From: an uncultured Bacteroidales bacterium
GTDB lineage: Bacteria; Bacteroidota; Bacteroidia; Bacteroidales; Muribaculaceae
DNA: 64,000 nucleotides
Reading direction: 5' to 3'
NCBI GenBank assembly: GCA_947644715.1
Contig: CANSAP010000005.1
Coordinates: 1 to 64,000, forward strand
Shown piece by piece: positions 31,098 through 38,765 of the stretch. Position 1 is the first letter of the stretch; the number at the start of each line of letters is the position of its first letter. Both the position numbers and the translations under genes were made by a program. The notes below the pieces were generated by a model. The model was not told the origin of the DNA, made no database searches, and saw only the letters and a list, made by a program, of their open reading frames with translations.

Positions 31098-33119
31098 ATG
31101 AAAACAAAGAATCACATCTACCGCATACTCATCATGCTCGCCGCCGTGGCTCTCATTGTAGTGGCTCTGCCGCGCAATGACCGCCAGACCTATGCCTATG
31201 AGCAGGGACACCCCTGGCGCTATCCGCTGCTGACGGCTCCCTTCGACATCCCGATCTATCTGGATTCGGCCACCGTGCAACGCGCCACCGACAGCGTCAC
31301 GCGCAACTTCGCCCCATTCGTGGTCTATGCCGACACGGCTCGCAGCGCTTCGCTCTCACGCCTGGAGCATAGCGGCATTCCCGCCGTCAAGCTCAGTCAG
31401 CTGCGCTCGCTGCTGGCAAACGTCTACGAGAAGGGGGTGATGAGCACGCAACTGCGCAAGCGCGTGAAAAGCACGGCCGACCGACAGGTGCGCGTGCTTG
31501 CCAAAGACAACTCAGCCACAGCCATCGATGCCTCCGAAGCCATGTCGACCGAAGAGGCCTGCAAATGGATCACCGACCACTATCAGGAGGGCTGGGGCGG
31601 AACCTTCTCGCTGACCGCTGAAGATGTGGAGCGCCTGCGCAAATCCCTTGCGCCCAACATTATCTCCGACGCTGCCACTGACAGCGTCTTCCTCGGACAG
31701 GCTCTGCTGAGCATCAGTTCCGGCCAGGGAAAGATTACCCAGGGACAACGCATCGTTGACCGTGGCGAAATCGTCACTCCGCAGATTTACACCAACCTGC
31801 GCACCTACGAGGAAATGCTTGCCAAGAATGGCAACGATGCCTCCGAAACCCTCATGGTGATTCTCGGCCAGCTGCTCTACGTCATAGCCATCTTCTCCAC
31901 CTTATATATATATATGGCTCTCTACCGGCCTGCGGTCTACCGGAATCTGCGCATGATGGTCTTCCTGATGAGCATCATAACCCTGTTCGTGCTCTTTGCC
32001 GTGCTCATGTTCGAGACCTTCACGCTGGGCATCTACATTGTGCCCTTCGCCACAGTGCCGGTCATGGTGCTGATTTTCATCGACTCGCGCACAGCCGTGT
32101 TCTCGCTCGTAGCCACCGTGCTTATCTCGGCGCTCATAGCCATCTACCAATTCCAGTTCATCTTCATGGAGTTCCTGGTTGGGGTCATGGCCGCCTTCAG
32201 CCTGCGGCAGCTCTCGCGCCGCTCGCAGTTGCTGCGCACTTCGCTGGTCACCTTTCTCACCTACTGCCTCTCCTTCACCATAGCAGCGCTCGTCTCGCAG
32301 GGTTCATTCGACGGACTCGACCCGAAGCTCTATCTTTCCTTCGGCATCAACGCCGTGCTGCTCTCGCTCACCTACGTGCTTATCTTCCTGATTGAGAAGA
32401 TATTCGGCTTCACCTCCCGAGTGACTCTCGTTGAGCTTAGCGACATCAACAACCCGCTGCTGCGCCGGCTGGCCGAGGAGGCTCCCGGCACCTTCCAGCA
32501 CTCCATGCAGGTCAGCACACTGGCCACCGAGGGAGCGCGCGCCATCGGTGCCAACACGACTCTAGTGCGCACCGGCGCCCTCTATCATGACATAGGCAAG
32601 CTCACCAGCCCCATCTTCTTCACTGAGAATCAGCATGGTGTCAACCCGCATGACGGACTCGACCCGGCCACCTCCGCCCGCAAAATCATCAGCCACGTGA
32701 CCGAGGGGGACAAGATGGCCGAACATGCCAAGCTGCCCCAGGTGATTCGCAACTTCATCCTTGAGCATCATGGCCGCGGCCTGACGAAATATTTCTACAA
32801 CACGGCCTGCAACACCGCCGGAGGCCCGGTTGATCCGACCCCGTTCCGATACCCCGGACCAAACCCGCGCTCACGCGAGACGGCTATCCTGATGATGGCC
32901 GATGCCGTGGAGGCTGCATCCCGAAGCCTTAAGGAATACACCCCGGAGGCTATCGACTCTCTCGTCAATAAGATTATCGATGGCCAGGTGGCCGACGGAC
33001 TCTTCCGCGAAAGCCCTATCAGCTTCGCCGACGTTGAGAAAATCAAAGACACTTTCAAGAAGCGACTGGCCACAATCTACCACACCCGCGTGGCCTATCC
33101 TGACCGCAAGCAGGCCTGA
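31098..33119 (+). CDS. PgpH-type 7TM-HD phosphodiesterase (probable c-di-AMP hydrolase)
   Basis: 673 residues. An N-terminal membrane helix is followed by an extracytoplasmic 7TMR-HDED-like region (about 40-250), then roughly seven membrane helices (about 255-445). The cytosolic HD domain has STLATEGARAIGANTTLVRTGALYHDIGK, FTENQHGVNPHD, IRNFILEHHG and MMADAVEAASRS, the complete HDIG metal-site set. Listeria PgpH of this architecture hydrolyses c-di-AMP and is inhibited by ppGpp, so its position 7 bp after a (p)ppGpp synthetase gene is suggestive. No c-di-AMP cyclase gene is in the window. Confidence 0.9.
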   Translation: MKTKNHIYRILIMLAAVALIVVALPRNDRQTYAYEQGHPWRYPLLTAPFDIPIYLDSATVQRATDSVTRNFAPFVVYADTARSASLSRLEHSGIPAVKLSQLRSLLANVYEKGVMSTQLRKRVKSTADRQVRVLAKDNSATAIDASEAMSTEEACKWITDHYQEGWGGTFSLTAEDVERLRKSLAPNIISDAATDSVFLGQALLSISSGQGKITQGQRIVDRGEIVTPQIYTNLRTYEEMLAKNGNDASETLMVILGQLLYVIAIFSTLYIYMALYRPAVYRNLRMMVFLMSIITLFVLFAVLMFETFTLGIYIVPFATVPVMVLIFIDSRTAVFSLVATVLISALIAIYQFQFIFMEFLVGVMAAFSLRQLSRRSQLLRTSLVTFLTYCLSFTIAALVSQGSFDGLDPKLYLSFGINAVLLSLTYVLIFLIEKIFGFTSRVTLVELSDINNPLLRRLAEEAPGTFQHSMQVSTLATEGARAIGANTTLVRTGALYHDIGKLTSPIFFTENQHGVNPHDGLDPATSARKIISHVTEGDKMAEHAKLPQVIRNFILEHHGRGLTKYFYNTACNTAGGPVDPTPFRYPGPNPRSRETAILMMADAVEAASRSLKEYTPEAIDSLVNKIIDGQVADGLFRESPISFADVEKIKDTFKKRLATIYHTRVAYPDRKQA

Positions 33120-33157
33120 CAAGCAGCCCCTGCCTAACCGGAGTGGCGGAAAAGTTT

Positions 33158-33189
33158 TTTGGCACTTTTACGATTTTTTTGTAATTTAG
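33158..33189 (+). promoter_or_regulatory. Promoter abutting the TPR/PD40 gene start
   Basis: TTTG (33158-33161), a 20-bp spacer and TAATTTAG (33182-33189, one mismatch to TAnnTTTG) are followed after five bases by the ATG at 33195. Spacing matches the other start-proximal promoters in this window. Confidence 0.65.
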
Positions 33190-33194
33190 CGCTC

Positions 33195-34568
33195 ATGAAA
33201 CTATTTGCCACTCTTTTCGCATCTCTGGCAGTTGCAGCAAGCGCCTCTGCACAGAGTCTTGATGAGGTCAATGCCCTGATTGCCGCCGGCAACTATGGCG
33301 AAGCTCAGGAAATGCTCGACTATCTTATTGCCACCACCAAGGCCAACAATGCCGGTCAGCTTAACCTCATGGCCGGCGAATGTGCTCTGAATCTTCAGGA
33401 CACGGATGCCGCCGCCAACTATTTCAATAAAGCGGCACAGCGCGGTGTGGCCGATGCGCATCTGTATCTCGGCCGAATGGCTATGGCCGACTATGACTTC
33501 GCGCGCGCCAAAGAGCAATATGGCAAATACATCTCCCTGCGTGAAAAAGCAGGCAAAGAGACCGACGAGGGGCGCGCCGCCCTCGCCTCCGCCAACATGG
33601 CCACCGACATGCTCGACCGCGTGGAGCAGCTGGAATTCATCGATGCCGTGGATGTCCCGGCTGACCGTGTGCTCAGCGCCTTACTGATTTCGCCTGAGGC
33701 CGGCTCGGTCTTCACCGACGAGCAGGGGGAGCCGGGATTCCTCAGCAGCGACGGGCGGCTGAAATACACCACGGCGACCTTCACCGACGAAGAGGGGAAT
33801 GAATACACCCGAATCTTCGAGCAGACCCGCCTCCTCTCCGGAGACTATGACACCCCGGAGCCAATCATGGACGAAGAGCAGGCCTCATACCCCTTCATGA
33901 TGCCTGACGGCTGCACCTTCTATTTCGCCTCCGCCCGCGAGGGGGGACTCGGAGGCCTGGATATTTACCGCTCCAACCGCGACTCTGAGGATGGCTCTTT
34001 CATGGGGGCGGTCAATATGGGTATGCCTTACAACTCCCCGGCTAACGATTACATGCTGGCCATTGATGAGTACACCGGGGTTGGCTGGCTGATAACAGAC
34101 CGCGGACATGATGCCGACGGACTTGCCACGGCCTATGTCTTCGTTCCCCGCGATGTGCGCAAGAACTACGACCCTGACACTGAAGATATTATCTCCTACG
34201 CCCGCATCGATAACATAGAAGCCACCCGCGACCCCGCAAAGGACTACACCACGCTGCTGCAAGCCGTGGACGCGCTCCGCACTCCGGCTGTCCGGAAGGA
34301 AGCCCGCTACAGTTTCACTATGCCTGACGGCCGAGTTGTCACCGACTTCTCCGACAATAAGTCGCTGATGGCCATGAAGCAATACGCCACTAACCTCGAT
34401 GCGCTCAACAAAGCCGAGCAGAGACTCACTGACCTGCGGTCCCGATATGGCGCCGGGCGCACAGACCTCGCTCAGGAAATACTGGAAGCAGAGTCCACAA
34501 TGGAGAGTCTGGCGCGCACCGTGCGCGAGCAGAAACAGCGGCTCATCAACATTCTCAGCTCCCGCTGA
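33195..34568 (+). CDS. Secreted TPR and PD40 repeat protein
   Basis: About 457 residues from ATG 33195, which gives a signal peptide (MKLFATLFASLAVAASASAQS). Residues 20-140 form TPR-like helical repeats (LIAAGNYGEAQEMLDYLIATT, AANYFNKAAQRGVADAHLYLGRMAM). Residues 180-340 contain PD40/beta-propeller-like strands with PFMMPDGCTFYFASAREGGLGGLDIYRS. The C-terminus is a coiled coil. The layout recalls the first two modules of PorE/OmpA-type envelope proteins but lacks an OmpA peptidoglycan-binding domain. It is probably periplasmic and in protein-protein contact; no specific function can be assigned. Confidence 0.75.
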   Translation: MKLFATLFASLAVAASASAQSLDEVNALIAAGNYGEAQEMLDYLIATTKANNAGQLNLMAGECALNLQDTDAAANYFNKAAQRGVADAHLYLGRMAMADYDFARAKEQYGKYISLREKAGKETDEGRAALASANMATDMLDRVEQLEFIDAVDVPADRVLSALLISPEAGSVFTDEQGEPGFLSSDGRLKYTTATFTDEEGNEYTRIFEQTRLLSGDYDTPEPIMDEEQASYPFMMPDGCTFYFASAREGGLGGLDIYRSNRDSEDGSFMGAVNMGMPYNSPANDYMLAIDEYTGVGWLITDRGHDADGLATAYVFVPRDVRKNYDPDTEDIISYARIDNIEATRDPAKDYTTLLQAVDALRTPAVRKEARYSFTMPDGRVVTDFSDNKSLMAMKQYATNLDALNKAEQRLTDLRSRYGAGRTDLAQEILEAESTMESLARTVREQKQRLINILSSR

Positions 34569-34573
34569 GGGAC

Positions 34574-34623
34574 GGAAGGCATCTTGACTTTTTGCGAAAA
34601 CAGAAAAAGTCAAGATGACTTCC
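34574..34623 (+). terminator. Near-perfect 20-bp palindromic terminator-like hairpin
   Basis: The left arm (34574-34593, ending CTTGACTTTTT) and right arm (34604-34623) pair over 20 bp with one mismatch around a 10-nt loop. It begins 5 bp after the TPR/PD40 stop. Each arm contains the dispersed word also found alone at 70-87 and 11211-11228. The T-run is in the stem, so termination would be unconventional; it may be a palindromic repeat doing double duty. Confidence 0.65.
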
Positions 34624-34667
34624 CGCGTCAAAATCATTCCGGCTAACCATTCCAAACCTATACAACC

Positions 34668-36140
34668 TTGATATCCTTTACCTTAGCTCTTCTGCTGCTC
34701 ATTGGCGGCTATTTCATCTACGGCACCTTCGTGAGCCGTGTGTTCGGTCAGGACAACTCCCGCCCCACCCCGGTCAAGACCATGGCCGACGGAGTGGACT
34801 ACGTGCCTCTGCCCGCATGGAAAATCTTCCTTATCCAGTTTCTGAACATTGCCGGCCTCGGCCCCATCTTCGGTGCCATCATGGGCGTGATGTTCGGTCC
34901 GGCAGCATTCCTCTGGATAGTGCTGGGCACCATCTTTGCCGGCGGTGTGCATGACTACATCTCCGGGATGCTCTCTCTGCGCATGAACGGCGCATCCCTT
35001 CCCGAAATTGTGGGTAGCCAGCTGGGAGGGGGCGTGAAGAACGTAATGCGCGTCTTCGCCCTGCTGCTGATGATTCTCGTGGGAGCAGTCTTCGTCTACA
35101 ACCCCGCGGATCTTCTGGCGCGACTCACCCCCGACCATCTCGACTCGATGTTCTGGATTGTGGTCATTTTCATCTACTACATGGCCGCCACCCTCCTTCC
35201 CATCGATAAACTCATAGGCAAGCTCTACCCTATCTTCGGCTTCGCCCTCCTGTTTATGGCTGTCGGCATCTGCGTGATGCTCTACGTCCATGCAGACTCA
35301 GTGCCGGAATTCTGGGCGGAGTTCTACAACCACAAGCCTGACCCGCAGGCCAACCCGATTTTTCCGATGATGTTTGTCTCGATAGCCTGCGGCGCCATCA
35401 GCGGCTTCCATGCCACGCAGTCACCCATGATGGCACGCTGCATGAGCAGCGAGCGCCACGCGCGCCCCATCTTCTACGGCGCCATGGTGGCCGAAGGGAT
35501 TGTGGCACTCATCTGGGCTGCGGCAGCCGTGGCCTTCACCGGCGGCTACGGCGAACTTCAGCAATACCTGGGAAGCGGCTCTCCGGCCCCCCTCGTCGAC
35601 CACCTGTCGCGCACCTGGCTCGGCACCTTCGGCGGCATCCTGGCCATACTCGGTGTGATTGCCGCCCCCATCACCAGCGGCGACACCGCCCTGCGCTCCG
35701 CCCGCCTCATCGCCGCCGACTTCCTGCGCATCTCCCAGCGCCACATCTTCAAGCGCCTGCTCGTGAGTGTGCCCATCTTCCTGCTCTGCTTTGTCATAAT
35801 GTTAATGCCCTACGACGTGCTGTGGCGTTACTTCGCTTGGTGCAACCAGGTGCTGGCTGTCTTCACTCTCTGGACCGCCACCGTCTGGCTGGCGCGCCGA
35901 TGCAAGTTCTATCTCATCACTCTCATTCCGGCTCTGTTCATGACCTGCGTGACCGTCACCTATATAATTTTCGCACCTGAAGGGATGCAGGGAATCACAC
36001 AAAATATGTGGGGAATCAGCATAAGTTACAATGTGGCATGCGCCGCCGGTTGCCTCGTTGCTCTCATCTTTCTTGCACTCTTCGCACGCATGCTATCAAA
36101 ATTTTCCGCACAAAAAATGCTCGAAAATTTGGAAAAGTAA
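34668..36140 (+). CDS. cstA: Carbon starvation protein CstA (peptide/pyruvate transporter family)
   Basis: 490 residues, all-membrane with about 13-15 helices. The opening ISFTLALLLLIGGYFIYGTFVSRVFG and GPIFGAIMGVMFGPAAFLWIVLGTIFAGGVHDYISGMLSLR are CstA hallmarks. Also present are CGAISGFHATQSPMMARCM and PITSGDTALRSARL. CstA proteins import peptides or pyruvate during nutrient limitation; the substrate here is unknown. The start is an inferred TTG at 34668, since no in-frame ATG lies upstream. It is shorter than the 700-residue E. coli form but normal for Bacteroidetes. Confidence 0.92.
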   Translation: MISFTLALLLLIGGYFIYGTFVSRVFGQDNSRPTPVKTMADGVDYVPLPAWKIFLIQFLNIAGLGPIFGAIMGVMFGPAAFLWIVLGTIFAGGVHDYISGMLSLRMNGASLPEIVGSQLGGGVKNVMRVFALLLMILVGAVFVYNPADLLARLTPDHLDSMFWIVVIFIYYMAATLLPIDKLIGKLYPIFGFALLFMAVGICVMLYVHADSVPEFWAEFYNHKPDPQANPIFPMMFVSIACGAISGFHATQSPMMARCMSSERHARPIFYGAMVAEGIVALIWAAAAVAFTGGYGELQQYLGSGSPAPLVDHLSRTWLGTFGGILAILGVIAAPITSGDTALRSARLIAADFLRISQRHIFKRLLVSVPIFLLCFVIMLMPYDVLWRYFAWCNQVLAVFTLWTATVWLARRCKFYLITLIPALFMTCVTVTYIIFAPEGMQGITQNMWGISISYNVACAAGCLVALIFLALFARMLSKFSAQKMLENLEK

Positions 36141-36159
36141 AGTTTATGACTTAAATTTG
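36128..36159 (+). promoter_or_regulatory. Promoter of the secreted-protein cluster
   Basis: TTTG (36128-36131), a 20-bp spacer and TAAATTTG (36152-36159) fit the consensus exactly. The -33 box lies inside the end of cstA. The start codon at 36275 leaves a leader of about 110 nt that is AT-rich. Confidence 0.75.
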
Positions 36160-36274
36160 TCGGCGAATAAATACGTTGATTTACGCTTTTTATCTTACCC
36201 TTCCTATTCTCTCACATCATTAATTTGATGTTATTGCAATAAAACCTAAGATCTTCACTTTTTATTCTTACCAT

Positions 36275-38641
36275 ATGGTGAAATTTTTACATTTACTACC
36301 GACAGCAGCCTTGGCGTTGGCAATGGGCTGGACGTCTGCCGCACAAGCGGAAACTTTTGAAATCGAAGAGAACTTCGATAATTCCGCATCCTTCAGTCAG
36401 GGAGGTGAACTCCCCGACGGATGGACTCAGGCAGCTCCGGCCAATTTCCTCCACCGCACCGGGTCATACTACGGTCTGACTCCCCATTCCGGCGACTATG
36501 TGCTCGGCATGTCAACCGGCCAGCCCGGCGGTGTGCTGTACTCCGCTCCCGTGAAGCTGGCTGCCGGTGGTGAGGCTGCCATTGAGTTCCAGGCTTATAT
36601 GCCCGGCGGAACTTCGGCCTACTACAATCTGGGTCTTACCGTTTTTGCAGGCACTTCAGCCGACATTGCCTCCATGAAGGAGATTGGCAAGCGCGAGGCC
36701 GGCGCCGGATCCGCTTGGGAAAAACTCGTATATACTTTCACTCCCGAAACTGACGGAGAATATTACTACGCCATCCGCATCGATGCCGGCCAGCTCACTC
36801 CCGGCGGCACCGTGCTGCTCGACACTTTCTTCTTCTCCGGAAATGCTCCCGAGGAGATTAACGAGGGTGATCCCCCCAGCACTTACGCTGGTATGGAGCT
36901 GCTTGAGCCGGACCCCGAGAACCTTTCTCTCTGTCAGGAACTCCCCTACTTCGAGAACTTCTCCGATCCCTCTCACTATGACGGTCTCTCCGTGCTCCCG
37001 AAAGGATGGAGCAACACCGGCTCCAACATCTGGCGCACAGCCAGCACCGACGACCTGCCCGCAGCCTCCGGCGACTGGTATATGATTACAGATGAGAGTG
37101 GCCTGGACCGCGACGAGCGTGCCTACACCCCCTTCTTCAACCTGCAGAAAGGTGTGACCTACACTCTGACCTTCAGCTCCTATCAGCAGAGCACTCTCTA
37201 TGATGAGGACAACAACATCCGCCGCATCACCACCATCGACGTGAAGGTGGGCACCCAGCATGATGCCGAATTCATCCCCGTGCGCATGCTCGAAATCGAG
37301 CAGGACAACCCCGCCGGCCGCTGGATTGAACACAGCGTGACCTTCTGTCCCGCCGAAAGCGGTCCCTACTGCTTCTGCTTCCAGCTCCATGGTCTTCCCT
37401 GGTCAGGTCTTGCCGCCATCGACGATATCCGCATCACCTCTCCCGTAGACCTGGCTCGCCCCGAACCCGGCTTCGCTCCCATGGGCATCTTCAACCTCAT
37501 GAACTCCAGCCTGTTGAGCATGGACCAGGATCCCGTGCGCTTCATCAACATTTCCAACTACGCTGAAGAATATGAATGGGACACCCACGGCGCCCAATTC
37601 AATCAGCTGCCCAACGGCGACATTGATGTGTTCATGCCCTCAAGCAACCTCTACACCATCGAGCTGACCGCCACCAACGCCCGCGGCTCACGCTCCACCA
37701 GCCGCTCCTTCAACGTGGAGCACGTGGCTGAAGAGTCAAGCCAGATGGCACTGATGGGCTACGACCCCGAGCTCTCCAACATGTACACCCGCATGACCCT
37801 GCCCAAGTTCCCCACCGACCCCGAATTTGACTTCGTCAGCGGCTACAACCACTACTATCGCACCTACGCTGAATACTATCAGCTCCCCCCCTCCGCCGAG
37901 TTCAATATCACCAACATCTCCGTGTGGCTCTCCTGGCTCAACTACCGCAGCCTCACCACCTCTTCCGACGACCAGCGCATCAAGCCCTTCAACGTGAAGA
38001 TTTATGGTGCCGACGAGAATGGCAAGCTCGACGAAAGCAAATACTTCGGCGGTGTTGAAACCACTATGGACAAAGTCTTCGGCGGCTCAGGCACCAACGA
38101 GCTCAATGCCCGCGACGTAACCTTCCCCGAGCCCGTGCACTGCCAGGGTCCCATCTACATCGTCTTCGAATACTCCGAAGAGATGGATATGCACCCCACT
38201 GACCCCAACTTCACCCGCTCCTACATCGCTCTGAACATGCTCCGCCACAACCATGGCCGCACCACAATGTATGTTAAGCCCTACGCCGTGCCCGAAGACA
38301 GCAATGCAAAGGTTGGCGAATGGTGCCCCGTGACTGACATTGACAAGTCTCTGAAGGGTCTTGGCCTTGCTTTCCAGCTCTGGGCAGCCTATAAGCCCGG
38401 CGAATCGTCAGTGGCAGTTAACAATGTAGGCGAGACTCTCTTCGCTGCCCGCTATGCCGACGGCAACATCCAGGTGAGCGGCACCGTTGAGGGTGAATGG
38501 CTGGCCGTATATGACCTCGCAGGCAAGTGCGTGGCTATGGCTCAGGCTTCCAACAACGCCACCGTAATCGAAGCTTCCGAGCTGCCCGCAGGTCTCTACA
38601 TCGTGCGCGGCAACAACGGTTCTGCCCGATTCCTGAAATAA
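36275..38641 (+). CDS. Large secreted multidomain protein (choice-of-anchor/PKD-like, sorting-type C-terminus)
   Basis: 788 residues with a signal peptide (cleavage probably after AAQA). Residues 30-195 form one jelly-roll, cleaved-adhesin-like domain. Residues 200-400 hold a second, with DERAYTPFFNLQKGVTYTLTFSSYQ and GPYCFCFQL. A PKD-like module (about 415-490) comes next, then another jelly-roll unit (about 505-700). The last 70 residues resemble a type A sorting tail, with YDLAGKCVAMAQ and GLYIVRGNNGSARFLK. Residues from 200 onward are paralogous to the protein encoded next. It is probably exported to the surface, perhaps as an adhesin or glycan/protein-binding factor; no catalytic residues were recognised. 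The 110-nt leader carries its own promoter. Confidence 0.78.
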   Translation: MVKFLHLLPTAALALAMGWTSAAQAETFEIEENFDNSASFSQGGELPDGWTQAAPANFLHRTGSYYGLTPHSGDYVLGMSTGQPGGVLYSAPVKLAAGGEAAIEFQAYMPGGTSAYYNLGLTVFAGTSADIASMKEIGKREAGAGSAWEKLVYTFTPETDGEYYYAIRIDAGQLTPGGTVLLDTFFFSGNAPEEINEGDPPSTYAGMELLEPDPENLSLCQELPYFENFSDPSHYDGLSVLPKGWSNTGSNIWRTASTDDLPAASGDWYMITDESGLDRDERAYTPFFNLQKGVTYTLTFSSYQQSTLYDEDNNIRRITTIDVKVGTQHDAEFIPVRMLEIEQDNPAGRWIEHSVTFCPAESGPYCFCFQLHGLPWSGLAAIDDIRITSPVDLARPEPGFAPMGIFNLMNSSLLSMDQDPVRFINISNYAEEYEWDTHGAQFNQLPNGDIDVFMPSSNLYTIELTATNARGSRSTSRSFNVEHVAEESSQMALMGYDPELSNMYTRMTLPKFPTDPEFDFVSGYNHYYRTYAEYYQLPPSAEFNITNISVWLSWLNYRSLTTSSDDQRIKPFNVKIYGADENGKLDESKYFGGVETTMDKVFGGSGTNELNARDVTFPEPVHCQGPIYIVFEYSEEMDMHPTDPNFTRSYIALNMLRHNHGRTTMYVKPYAVPEDSNAKVGEWCPVTDIDKSLKGLGLAFQLWAAYKPGESSVAVNNVGETLFAARYADGNIQVSGTVEGEWLAVYDLAGKCVAMAQASNNATVIEASELPAGLYIVRGNNGSARFLK

Positions 38642-38653
38642 TTTCCACCTCCC

Positions 38654-38730
38654 GAGGGTGTGTCAAAAGAGGACCGGGCGGAGCGCAATTCCGCATTGAG
38701 GCTTCGATTGACACACCTCTCCATTTTTTA
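38654..38730 (+). terminator. Terminator built from the repeat-family end sequence
   Basis: GAGGGTGTGTCAA (38654-38666) pairs with TTGACACACCTC (38708-38719), with one bulged G. An inner CGGA/TCCG hairpin is present, and ATTTTTTAG follows. The outer arms equal the terminal word of the MITE-like elements. It lies between the two paralogous secreted-protein genes and may be an element remnant acting as a terminator. Confidence 0.6.
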
Positions 38731-38765
38731 GTTAATTATATTTCAATCATACAGCTTACTCCATT

